Assembly: GCF_030687535.1 (NCBI RefSeq)
Contig: NZ_CP117437.1
Coordinates: 496,001-560,000 of the forward strand
Origin: Pseudomonas sp. FP2335
GTDB lineage: Bacteria > Pseudomonadota > Gammaproteobacteria > Pseudomonadales > Pseudomonadaceae
Reading direction: 5' to 3'
DNA length: 64,000 bases
The notes below the pieces were generated by a model, which had not been told where the DNA came from, did no database searches, and worked only from the letters and a program-made list of their open reading frames with translations. Both the position numbers and the translations under genes were made by a program. Below are positions 36,301-43,706 of this stretch, in pieces (the first letter of the stretch is position 1; every line of letters starts with the position of its first letter).

Positions 36301-37305
36301 GTAACGCGGGTGCAGTGCCGATAGCTTGATGGAGATGCCCGGGCCTTCATAGATCCCGCGGCCGTGGGAGGCTTTGCCGATGGAGTGAATGGCTTGTTCG
36401 TACGAGGCCAGGTACTTCTGCGCATCGTGTTCGGTGAGTGCGGCTTCACCGAGCATGTCGTAGGAATAGCGGAAGCCCTTGGCTTCGAACTTGCTCGCGT
36501 TGGCCAGGGCTTCGGCGATGGTTTCACCCGTGACGAACTGCTCGCCCATCAGGCGCATGGCCATGTCGACGCCCTTGCGGATCATCGGCTCGCCGCTCTT
36601 GCCGATGATGCGGCTCAGGGATGAGGTCAAGCCCGCTTCGTTGTGGGTGGCGACCAGTTTGCCGGTCAGCAGCAGGCCCCAGGTGGCGGCGTTGACGAAC
36701 AGCGACGGGCTGTTGCCCAGGTGCGGCTGCCAGTTGCCGGTGCTGATTTTGTCGCGGATCAGCGCGTCGCGAGTGCCCTTGTCCGGGATGCGCAGCAGTG
36801 CTTCGGCCAGGCACATCAGTGCCACGCCTTCCTGGGACGACAGGGAGAACTCTTGCAGCAGGCCCTGAACAATACCGGCACGGCCGCCGGCACTCTTCTG
36901 GTTACGCAGTTTTTCAGCGATCGACGCAGCCAGCTTGTTGGTGGCTTCGGCCATTGGTGCTGGCAGACGAGCCTGTTCGATCAGCATCGGCACCACTTCC
37001 GGCTCAGGGCGGCGGTAGGCGGCGGTGATCGAGGCGCGCAGTACGGATTGCGGCAGGATGCTCTCGGCAAATTCGAGGAAGCACTGGTGCGCGTGGTCGG
37101 TCTGGACCTCGCCAGCGTCGTCGCCGTCCTTGCTGCTCAAGCCATTGAGTTCGGTCAGGGTTGCACCACCCTCCAGTTTCTCCAGGTAATTGAAAATCGC
37201 CTGCTTGATCAGCCAGTGTGGCGTGCGATCAATGGAGGTCGCGGCCGCCTTCAGGCGTTCGCGGGTCGGGTCGTCGAGTTTGACCCCAAGGGTGGTCGTA
37301 GCCAT
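33352..37305 (-). CDS. putA: Trifunctional proline dehydrogenase / P5C dehydrogenase / repressor PutA
   Basis: The 1317-residue protein has an N-terminal ribbon-helix-helix DNA-binding domain (residues 1-47, MATTTLGVKLDDPTRERLKA), the FAD-dependent proline dehydrogenase barrel, and an aldehyde dehydrogenase domain with the catalytic Cys in FDSAGQRCSALRV and Glu in AETGGQN. It oxidises proline to glutamate at the membrane and represses its own operon when proline is absent. ATG 37305 begins the RHH domain; the 12 codons before it lack support. Five PutA boxes lie in the divergent region to putP. Confidence 0.97.
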   Translation of the reverse strand: MATTTLGVKLDDPTRERLKAAATSIDRTPHWLIKQAIFNYLEKLEGGATLTELNGLSSKDGDDAGEVQTDHAHQCFLEFAESILPQSVLRASITAAYRRPEPEVVPMLIEQARLPAPMAEATNKLAASIAEKLRNQKSAGGRAGIVQGLLQEFSLSSQEGVALMCLAEALLRIPDKGTRDALIRDKISTGNWQPHLGNSPSLFVNAATWGLLLTGKLVATHNEAGLTSSLSRIIGKSGEPMIRKGVDMAMRLMGEQFVTGETIAEALANASKFEAKGFRYSYDMLGEAALTEHDAQKYLASYEQAIHSIGKASHGRGIYEGPGISIKLSALHPRYSRAQYERVMDELYPRLLSLTLLAKQYDIGLNIDAEEADRLELSLDLLERLCFEPQLTGWNGIGFVIQAYQKRCPYVIDYVIDLARRSRHRLMIRLVKGAYWDSEIKRAQVEGLEGYPVYTRKVYTDVSYIACARKLLSVPEVIYPQFATHNAHTLSAIYHIAGQNYYPGQYEFQCLHGMGEPLYEQVVGKVSDGKLNRPCRVYAPVGTHETLLAYLVRRLLENGANTSFVNRIADQSISIQELVADPVASIEQMATLEGGFGLPHPRIPLPRDLYGSDRANSAGIDLANEHRLASLSCALLATAHNNWKAAPMLGCAASEQPAAPVLNPSDLRDVVGHVQEATVEDVDNAIQCAIGAGPIWQATPPAERAAILERAADLMESEIQPLMGLLAREAGKTFANAIAEVREAVDFLRYYAVQARNDFTNDAHRPLGPVVCISPWNFPLAIFSGQVAAALAAGNPVLAKPAEQTPLVAAQAVRILLEAGIPQGVLQLLPGQGETVGARLVGDDRVKGVMFTGSTEVARLLQRNVAGRLDAQGRPIPLIAETGGQNAMIVDSSALTEQVVIDVVSSAFDSAGQRCSALRVLCLQEDSADRVIEMLKGAMAECRLGNPERLSVDIGPVIDAEAKAGIEKHIQAMRDKGRNVYQVAIADGEEIKRGTFVMPTLIELESFDELQREIFGPVLHVVRYKRKEIDQLIGQINASGYGLTLGVHTRIDETIAKVIDNVHAGNVYVNRNIVGAVVGVQPFGGEGLSGTGPKAGGPLYLYRLLSTRPTDAIEQSFVRGDALAAPDVRLRDAMSQPLTALKTWADGNKLSELSALCSQFAAQSQSGITRQLAGPTGERNSYAILPREHVLCLAEVEGDLLTQLAAVLAVGGSAVWPETDLTKALLPRLPKEIQAKIKRVTDWTKDEVVFDAVVHHGDSDQLRAVCQQVAQRSGAIVGVHGLSQGETAIALERLVIERALSVNTAAAGGNASLMTIG

Positions 37306-37377
37306 TTTCTTATCCTCATGGGTGCCACTACCGAGTGGCATCAGCTGGCGGCAAGATTAGCTTCGCCCATGAAGAGG

Positions 37378-37616
37378 TGCAACCGGGTGCAACCCTTTTT
37401 ATGCATGAAATTTTTGAAGGAGGGCATGAAAAAAATCGGCCCTCAACAGAATCCGCTTCACGGTGGTGCATTTGCTTCTTAGATCGGCTGTGCTTGCTCC
37501 GAAAAGGAGCAAAAACGGGGTGTTTTCTGGAATTAACATCAAGGTGCAACTTATTCTCGAGAAACTGGTTGCACCTTATTTAGTTTGTTGAATAGGATTC
37601 GCGCCCTAGGTGCAAC
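37378..37616. promoter_or_regulatory. PutA operator boxes in the putA/putP intergenic region
   Basis: The E. coli PutA consensus GTTGCA occurs five times in either orientation: 37378-37383, 37388-37393, 37545-37550, 37568-37573 and 37611-37616. The third and fourth lie in a perfect inverted repeat, AAGGTGCAAC (37541-37550) and GTTGCACCTT (37568-37577), around a 17-base spacer centred on CTCGAG. Given that the RHH domain is present in PutA, autoregulation of both putA and putP is likely. The remaining bases of the 459-base gap hold no gene. Confidence 0.75.
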
Positions 37617-37764
37617 CACCGCAAGGTTTGGTTCATCGGCTGACGGCTTTCCTGGGGAAACGTCAGTCATAAATGCGCGGCACGCAGTTACGTCTACCTA
37701 CTTTCAGTGGGTGGCCGTCTGACAGACCGTCGCTACATAAAAACAAAGCCAGGGCGTCACTCAT

Positions 37765-39249
37765 ATGAGCGTTAGCAATCCAACCCTGATCACGTTCGTG
37801 ATCTACATCGCAGCAATGGTGCTGATCGGCTTCATGGCCTATCGCTCCACCAATAACCTTTCCGATTACATCCTCGGCGGTCGCAGCCTCGGTAGCGTGG
37901 TCACGGCCTTGTCGGCCGGTGCGTCCGACATGAGTGGCTGGTTGTTGATGGGCCTGCCCGGCGCGATTTACATGTCCGGCCTGTCGGAAAGCTGGATCGC
38001 CATCGGCCTGATCGTTGGTGCCTACCTCAACTGGCTGTTCGTGGCCGGTCGCCTGCGGGTACAGACCGAACACAACGGCGACGCCCTGACCCTGCCGGAC
38101 TACTTCTCCAGCCGTTTCGAAGATAAGAGCGGCCTGCTGCGGATCATCTCCGCCGTGGTGATCCTGGTGTTCTTCACCATCTACTGCGCTTCGGGCATCG
38201 TGGCTGGCGCCCGTCTGTTCGAAAGCACCTTCGGCATGTCCTACGAGACTGCGCTGTGGGCCGGCGCTGCCGCGACTATTGCCTACACCTTCGTCGGTGG
38301 TTTCCTGGCAGTGAGCTGGACAGATACCGTACAAGCCACCCTGATGATCTTCGCGCTGATCCTCACGCCGATCATCGTGCTGCTGGCCACCGGCGGCGTC
38401 GACACCACCTTCCTGGCCATCGAAGCCAAGAACCCTGACAACTTCAACATGCTGAAGAACACTACCTTCATCGGCATCATCTCGCTGATGGGCTGGGGCC
38501 TGGGTTACTTCGGCCAGCCGCACATCCTCGCGCGTTTCATGGCGGCGGATTCGGTGAAGTCGATTGCCAACGCGCGCCGCATCTCCATGACCTGGATGAT
38601 CCTGTGCCTGGGCGGCACCGTGGCCGTAGGCTTCTTCGGCATCGCTTACTTCTCGGCGCACCCGGAAGTGGCCGGCCCTGTGACCGAGAACCACGAGCGT
38701 GTGTTCATCGAACTGGCCAAGCTGCTGTTCAACCCGTGGATTGCGGGCGTGCTGCTGTCGGCCATCCTGGCTGCCGTGATGAGCACCCTGAGCTGCCAGT
38801 TGCTGGTGTGCTCCAGCGCCCTGACCGAAGACTTCTACAAGACTTTCCTGCGCAAAAACGCTTCCCAGCGTGAGCTGGTATGGGTTGGCCGCCTGATGGT
38901 GCTGCTGGTTGCCCTGATCGCCATCGCCATGGCCGCCAACCCGAACAACCGCGTGCTGGGCCTGGTGAGCTACGCCTGGGCCGGTTTCGGCGCGGCGTTC
39001 GGCCCTGTGGTGCTGATCTCGGTAATCTGGAAAGGCATGACCCGCAACGGCGCGCTGGCCGGCATCCTGGTCGGCGCGATCACCGTGATCGTGTGGAAAC
39101 ACTTCGAACTGCTGGGCCTGTACGAAATCATCCCGGGCTTCATCTTCGCCAGCCTGGCGATCTACTTCGTGAGCAAGCTGGGCGCACCGACTGCAGGTAT
39201 GGTCGAGCGCTTTGATGCGGCGGAGAAGGACTACAACCTCAACAAGTAA
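37765..39249 (+). CDS. putP: Sodium/proline symporter
   Basis: The 494-residue SSS-family transporter has about 13 helices. Family motifs include GGRSLGSVVTALSAGASDMSGWLL at residues 38-61 (written in part) and the Na+-binding region GWGLGYFGQPHI. It imports proline with sodium for catabolism by PutA. Transcribed away from putA across the operator region. ATG 37765 begins the first helix. Confidence 0.96.
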   Translation: MSVSNPTLITFVIYIAAMVLIGFMAYRSTNNLSDYILGGRSLGSVVTALSAGASDMSGWLLMGLPGAIYMSGLSESWIAIGLIVGAYLNWLFVAGRLRVQTEHNGDALTLPDYFSSRFEDKSGLLRIISAVVILVFFTIYCASGIVAGARLFESTFGMSYETALWAGAAATIAYTFVGGFLAVSWTDTVQATLMIFALILTPIIVLLATGGVDTTFLAIEAKNPDNFNMLKNTTFIGIISLMGWGLGYFGQPHILARFMAADSVKSIANARRISMTWMILCLGGTVAVGFFGIAYFSAHPEVAGPVTENHERVFIELAKLLFNPWIAGVLLSAILAAVMSTLSCQLLVCSSALTEDFYKTFLRKNASQRELVWVGRLMVLLVALIAIAMAANPNNRVLGLVSYAWAGFGAAFGPVVLISVIWKGMTRNGALAGILVGAITVIVWKHFELLGLYEIIPGFIFASLAIYFVSKLGAPTAGMVERFDAAEKDYNLNK

Positions 39250-39287
39250 TTGCGCTGGGCGTTAAGCGCCTGTCGAGTTGAAAAGAG

Positions 39288-39322
39288 CGGCCCGCGTCCT
39301 TTGGATGACGGGCCGTTTTTTT
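39288..39322 (+). terminator. Intrinsic terminator after putP
   Basis: CGGCCCG (39288-39294) pairs with CGGGCCG (39309-39315), followed by seven Ts. The orientation fits the end of the putP transcript. Confidence 0.85.
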
Positions 39323-39350
39323 GTCGGTCTGGAGGTGAAAACGTGCTGGA

Positions 39351-39740
39351 TTACAGGCTTGGTTGATCGCTGAAATGAAAAAACATCGCACCCACTGCGC
39401 CGACCAGACCGATAAGAGCTGTTCCGTGAAGGGCGAATTTCAGGCAGCGGGGAAACTCTGCGACTTGTTTTGCGTTGATGACGCCTCGTCTTGTGTTCCA
39501 CTTCGGCAGTGCAATTGCTACATAGACCGCGCACAGTCTGGTCAATCTTCCTCGTAGGCTGTTGCCCCACAGGTGCTTGTAATTATCCAGCAGACTGCAT
39601 TGGTCCAGGCGTTGCTCCATCGACTCCAATTTGCGATAGGCCAGGAAGATGTCGAGCGCGACCGCCAGAAGCATTGAGGCTGCCGAGCCCAATGCTATTT
39701 GGTCTTTGGCAGGGAGGTTGAGTATGTACTCAATACTCAT
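39351..39740 (-). CDS. Small inner-membrane protein, candidate immunity protein
   Basis: The 129-residue protein has three likely membrane helices: about residues 14-36 (QIALGSAASMLLAVALDIFL), 66-82 and 98-122 (ending GLVGAVGAMFFHF). Its start overlaps the end of the candidate effector gene by 11 bases on the same strand. No family is recognised. A membrane protein overlapping a pore-forming-type effector gene next to vgrG is the typical place for an immunity protein that blocks self-intoxication. The DNA here looks more AT-rich than its neighbours. The role is inferred from context only. Confidence 0.6.
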   Translation of the reverse strand: MSIEYILNLPAKDQIALGSAASMLLAVALDIFLAYRKLESMEQRLDQCSLLDNYKHLWGNSLRGRLTRLCAVYVAIALPKWNTRRGVINAKQVAEFPRCLKFALHGTALIGLVGAVGAMFFHFSDQPSL

Positions 39741-40677
39741 ACAGTACCTCTCCAGTGACCGCGCCAATTTCGCTGCCCCAACTGCCGAACGCCGCGCCCA
39801 TGGCGCCGCCAGCGATCAAAAGACAGCTCAGGGCGCCCGGCCCGGTTGTCGGAGCCATTACCGCTATACACAAGCCCATTCCCATCTGGCCTCCAATGAT
39901 TCCTCCCGCTACACCAAAGGTTAATTTACCCGCTTCCACATACTTCGCTTTTCGGCATTGTTCCCCTCTGCCGGTAGAACACGCCTCCTTGATCTCCAGC
40001 GCCGTCGCTGTCGTACTCAGCGCGATCCCCAACGGCGTGCCGTGTTTAAGCAGCTTCGCCGTCTTGGAAATTTTGGCAATCGTTTCTGCGTATCGATTGA
40101 TCTCCCCTGTATGCAAATAGCTCCTGGTCGATATCCCCAGCATTTTCTTGATCGATCCTTCATTGCGCAGGCCCGTGCCGTAACGCGCAAAGCTGCGCAT
40201 TTGCGCTTCCAGTTTGGCAAACAGCACTTTGCGCCGAGCCAAAAAATCATCTCGCGCAGCGCCACCGCCTCGGCGCAGCGACTGTTTATGCAGGGCCTCG
40301 ATTTCATCGAGAGTTTTCACGATTTCCTGCAAATGCCGGCTCCAGGCATCCCCTGCGGTACCTATCCCCAGCGAAGCGTATCCGAGTAGTTTTTGCAGCA
40401 AATCATAATTCTGCAGCGCAAAGGCAGCCCCGCCATGGGCCGTCACGCTATGGCGGACATCCCAGGCGGCGCGCACCAGGCATGACTCCTCTGCGGTGCA
40501 GGCTGAGGTGGTGTGGTCACCGATGATCACCAGGTGTCCCGGCAGCACCACCACATTGCGGATATGCGTATTCAGCGCGTCGAACTTGGCTTCGGCGTGT
40601 CGGCTCATGCACAAGCTCGCCTTGAGTTCCACAGACGTCAGTGGCCGCTCATTGATAAAGGCATAGGGCTGAGGCAT
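39730..40677 (-). CDS. Candidate glycine-zipper T6SS effector
   Basis: The 315-residue protein has four parts. The N-terminal region (to about 75) contains VVLPGHLVIIGDHTTSACT. A helical charged middle (about 100-200) includes IVKTLDEIEALHKQSLRRGG. A short hydrophobic stretch lies near GTPLGIALSTTATALE. A C-terminal hairpin rich in Gly and Ala (FGVAGGIIGGQMGMG, then LLIAGGAMGAAFGSWG) looks like a glycine zipper, as in membrane-inserting toxins. It faces away from vgrG with a DUF4123 adaptor behind it. ATG 40677 has GAGGGA upstream and shares a base with a mini-ORF stop; an earlier in-frame ATG at 40743 lacks a ribosome binding site. Pore formation is inferred. Confidence 0.6.
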   Translation of the reverse strand: MPQPYAFINERPLTSVELKASLCMSRHAEAKFDALNTHIRNVVVLPGHLVIIGDHTTSACTAEESCLVRAAWDVRHSVTAHGGAAFALQNYDLLQKLLGYASLGIGTAGDAWSRHLQEIVKTLDEIEALHKQSLRRGGGAARDDFLARRKVLFAKLEAQMRSFARYGTGLRNEGSIKKMLGISTRSYLHTGEINRYAETIAKISKTAKLLKHGTPLGIALSTTATALEIKEACSTGRGEQCRKAKYVEAGKLTFGVAGGIIGGQMGMGLCIAVMAPTTGPGALSCLLIAGGAMGAAFGSWGSEIGAVTGEVLYEY

Positions 40678-40718
40678 TACAAGTCCCTCAGCGATTGGGT
40701 GTCGAGATGTCCCGCCAT
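40677..40718 (-). CDS. 13-codon mini-ORF coupled to the candidate effector
   Basis: ATG 40718 is preceded by AAAGGAA and begins MAGHLDTQSLRDL, then TAA; the last A of that stop is the first base of the effector ATG (TAATG). The frame differs from the effector's. It may be a translational coupling device or just chance. No homology is claimed. Confidence 0.3.
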   Translation of the reverse strand: MAGHLDTQSLRDL

Positions 40719-40743
40719 GAATGCATTCCTTTGGAGTGAACAT

Positions 40744-41011
40744 GGCAGCGAAATTTAATCAGTTGCCTGGAAAACGTCGTGGTTATGCAGGGGGGAATTG
40801 GGGGTGGTTTTTTCAGTTTGGGAAACGGGCTACGCGGTGACGAAAAGCTTCCGTCAGATGCCTGCTTTTTTGCGCTGAAAACCCAGGCAAACGTGAACGG
40901 GCGAAAAGCAAACCCGTGACGTAAGGAATTACTGATTTGTTGGCGCTGTGATCAGTACGGCAAGTGGCTGAGGCACTATCCCCGGCCCACCCCTTCGCAG
41001 AGAAACACCGG
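40744..41011. other. Divergent region between candidate effector and vgrG
   Basis: These 268 bases hold the leftward promoter of the effector gene and the rightward promoter of vgrG. Several A/T-rich patches occur (AAATTTAATC, TTTTTTCAG). I see no clear -10/-35 pair, no sigma-54 box and no repeat. An in-frame GTG for VgrG at 40964 is present but homologous proteins start at 41012. Confidence 0.5.
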
Positions 41012-43006
41012 ATGTTCGCTCCTGCCAATCAAAGTGCCTTCACCCTGACCCTGGATGGGCTTGCCAGTGACTTAAAGGTCTTGAGCTTCACGGGCACCGA
41101 AGCCCTCAGCCAACCCTATTGTTTTGATCTTGAATTGGTCAGCGAACAGCCTGATCTGGATCTCGAAGGCCTGCTGCATCGTCAGATGTACCTGGGTTTC
41201 GACGCGCAGGGTCATGGCATTCACGGCGTGGTCTATCGCGTGGCTCAAGGTGACTCGGGGCGCCGGCTGACGCGTTATCAACTCAGTCTGGTTCCACAGT
41301 TGGCCTACCTGGCCCACAGCAGCCACCAGCGCATCTTCCAACACAAGACGGTGCCGCAGATGGTTGCGCAGGTGCTGACGGCGCAGGGCATTCAGGGCGA
41401 TCGTTTTGAGTTCCGCCTCAGTGGTACGTATCCCGAGCGTGAGTATTGCGTGCAGTTTGGCGAGACCGACCTGGCGTTCGTTCAGCGGCTGTGTGCCGAG
41501 GCTGGCATCCACTATCACTTCCAACATTGCGTCGAGCGGCACCTGCTGGTGTTTGGCGATGACCAGACGGTGTTTGCCCAGCCTGACCGGCCCAGCCCTT
41601 ACTCCCCCGGTTCCGGGATGGTTGCGCACGCCCCGGCGATCAAGCGTTTTGCGGTGCAATTGGAGACGCGTACTACAGCGCTGAATCTGCGTGATTACGA
41701 CTGGCGCAAGCCGCGTCTGACGCTGGAAAGCACGGTGGCCGGCGAGCAGCTTCCCCACCTTGAGGCGCAGGACTACCCCGCGCACTTCAGCGACCGCGCC
41801 CATGGCAAGTACCTGGCGCAGCGTGGCCTGGAGCGCTATCGCAGCGACTATCGAATCGCCCGGGGCAGTGGCGATGAACCGGCGTTGGTCACCGGCGGGT
41901 TTCTCAAGCTGGCCGGGCACCCGCGCGAGGAGTGGAATGATTTGTGGCTGGTGACCCATATCGTCCACGAAGGCAAGCAACCCCAGGTGCTGGAAGAGGC
42001 GGTCACCGAGGTGCCGGGCGGGGACTTTCGCCAGGGGTATCGCAATGAATTTGTGGCGGCACCGTGGGATGTGATCTTTCGTCCACCGTTGCCTGGGCGC
42101 CCGAGTATTTCGGGGTATCAGAACGCGGTCGTCACCGGCCCCGCCGACAGCGAAATCCATTGCGACGAATACGGACGGGTCAAGGTGCAACTGGCCTGGG
42201 ATCGCAACGGCGAACACAACGACCATTCCAGTTGCTGGCTGCGGGTGGCCAGCGGTTGGGCCCATGACCGCTATGGCGCGGTGCTGATCCCGCGAGTGGG
42301 CATGGAGGTGTTGGTGGGCTTCGTCAATGGCGACATGGACATGCCGTTGGTGATGGGTTGCCTGCCCAACGCGGCGACGCCGCTGCCCCTCGACCTGCCG
42401 GCGGACAAGACCCGCAGCATCTTGCGCAGCCACAGCAGCCCCGGGGGTGGTGGCTACAACGAGTTGCGCATCGAGGACCGCAAGGGCGCCGAGGAAATCT
42501 ACCTGCGTGCCCAGCGCGATTGGACCCAGCATGTGCTGCATGACCAGCAGGTGCAGGTCGACAACCGGCGGCGGATCACGGTGGGCGGCGAGTCGCACCA
42601 CGAACTGCAAGGCGAGGAGCAGCGCATCACCCACGGCAATCGCCTGATCGAACTCAAGAGGGATGATCATCTGCTGGTCGGCGGTTCGCAGCAGATGCGG
42701 GCCGCAGGCACCATTCAGATTGGCGCCGGGCAAAGCGTGGTGATCGATGCGGGCGCGAGCGTGACGATCCAGGCCGGGGGGCAATCGATCACCTTGTCAG
42801 CCGGCGGGATTTTCAGCAGCGTGCCGATCCAGCCCGGTGGTGCACCCACTGTGGTGTCGGCGCCGTTGCGGCCTGGGCTGAAGGAGGCGTTGCAGACGGT
42901 GGTTCCTGCACCGTTGAGCCGCGTACAAGTCGCCAGCCTCAAGCGCAGTGCGCCGTTCTGCGAAGAATGTGAGCGTTGCAAGAATGGCCAGTGCGCCGTT
43001 GCCTGA
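41012..43006 (+). CDS. vgrG: Type VI secretion spike protein VgrG
   Basis: The 664-residue protein has the gp27-like N-terminal part (LTLDGLASDLKVLSFTGTEA at the start), the gp5-like OB fold, and the C-terminal beta-helix needle with repeats (IQIGAGQSVVIDAGASVTI). A cysteine-rich tail follows (FCEECERCKNG). VgrG trimers tip the T6SS tube and carry effectors. There is no T6SS structural gene in the window, so this is an orphan vgrG island that depends on a cluster elsewhere. ATG 41012 was chosen because it starts MFAPANQ, the usual beginning in this group. Confidence 0.92.
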   Translation: MFAPANQSAFTLTLDGLASDLKVLSFTGTEALSQPYCFDLELVSEQPDLDLEGLLHRQMYLGFDAQGHGIHGVVYRVAQGDSGRRLTRYQLSLVPQLAYLAHSSHQRIFQHKTVPQMVAQVLTAQGIQGDRFEFRLSGTYPEREYCVQFGETDLAFVQRLCAEAGIHYHFQHCVERHLLVFGDDQTVFAQPDRPSPYSPGSGMVAHAPAIKRFAVQLETRTTALNLRDYDWRKPRLTLESTVAGEQLPHLEAQDYPAHFSDRAHGKYLAQRGLERYRSDYRIARGSGDEPALVTGGFLKLAGHPREEWNDLWLVTHIVHEGKQPQVLEEAVTEVPGGDFRQGYRNEFVAAPWDVIFRPPLPGRPSISGYQNAVVTGPADSEIHCDEYGRVKVQLAWDRNGEHNDHSSCWLRVASGWAHDRYGAVLIPRVGMEVLVGFVNGDMDMPLVMGCLPNAATPLPLDLPADKTRSILRSHSSPGGGGYNELRIEDRKGAEEIYLRAQRDWTQHVLHDQQVQVDNRRRITVGGESHHELQGEEQRITHGNRLIELKRDDHLLVGGSQQMRAAGTIQIGAGQSVVIDAGASVTIQAGGQSITLSAGGIFSSVPIQPGGAPTVVSAPLRPGLKEALQTVVPAPLSRVQVASLKRSAPFCEECERCKNGQCAVA

Positions 43007-43022
43007 AAAGGAGCCTACATCG

Positions 43023-43706
43023 ATGCATCAATCCTTGCGTGCGGGTGAACAGCTCTTCGCCATACTGGGCGCCGCCAGCGACGCAAAGCCAGTGGACGCC
43101 TGGCGAGCGCTGGCCGCCGGAACGCCTCTGCAACCCGTTTGGGCCGGCACGCCCTATGGGACATGGAGCGAGGTGATGCCCTACGTCGCCATTGTCGAAC
43201 CGGGCAGTCCGTTCCTCGACTGGGTAGCCGCCACCGAGTCCACCGACTGGGGTTGGCTGGCGGTTTCGTCCAGCCCGCTGGAAAGTGTGGTCGCGTACCT
43301 GCAAAGCCTGACCAAGGTCTTCCTGCCGGATGGTCAGGAGGTGTTCTTGCGGTTCTGGGACGGGGTGCAGTGGTGGCCGATCGTTCAGCAGTGCGGCGCG
43401 GAGCTATTGCCCGTGTTCCAACGCTACCTGATCAACGGTCAGCCGCTGAGCGTGGCGACCGGCCCGGTGGCGGTTGCCAACCCCGGCCCGTGGTGGCACG
43501 TGCCGGCGTCGCTGCTCGAACAGCTGGCCGGGCGATCGCGCCGAACCCTTATCGATAACCTGTTGCAAGGGCTCGAAGAGCAATGCCCGGACCTCCATAC
43601 CGCCTTCCCGCCGGCGACCTTGCGGCACAAGGTCGCCTACTTCGCGCGCGGGCGGCAGATCAGCCATGCGGGGTTGGCCGGTTACCTCGCCTCAGAGCTG
43701 GGTTGA
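43023..43706 (+). CDS. DUF4123 T6SS effector adaptor
   Basis: The 227-residue protein resembles DUF4123 (Tap/TEC) chaperones, with ILGAASDAKPVDAWRAL near the start, SVVAYLQSLTKVFLPDGQEVFLRFWD in the middle (written in part) and VFQRYLINGQPLS. Such adaptors load an effector on a given VgrG. AAGGAG lies nine bases before ATG 43023, and vgrG ends 16 bases upstream, so the two form an operon. An effector gene normally follows DUF4123; here the next gene is metabolic and convergent, so the divergent 39730 gene is the most likely cargo. Confidence 0.82.
   Translation: MHQSLRAGEQLFAILGAASDAKPVDAWRALAAGTPLQPVWAGTPYGTWSEVMPYVAIVEPGSPFLDWVAATESTDWGWLAVSSSPLESVVAYLQSLTKVFLPDGQEVFLRFWDGVQWWPIVQQCGAELLPVFQRYLINGQPLSVATGPVAVANPGPWWHVPASLLEQLAGRSRRTLIDNLLQGLEEQCPDLHTAFPPATLRHKVAYFARGRQISHAGLAGYLASELG

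Noticed and set aside
40964..41011. GTG start for VgrG at 40964
   Set aside because: It adds 16 residues without homology; MFAPANQ at 41012 is the usual start in this group.
42948..43022. Upstream in-frame extension of the DUF4123 gene
   Set aside because: It overlaps the vgrG end; AAGGAG before ATG 43023 defines a better start.
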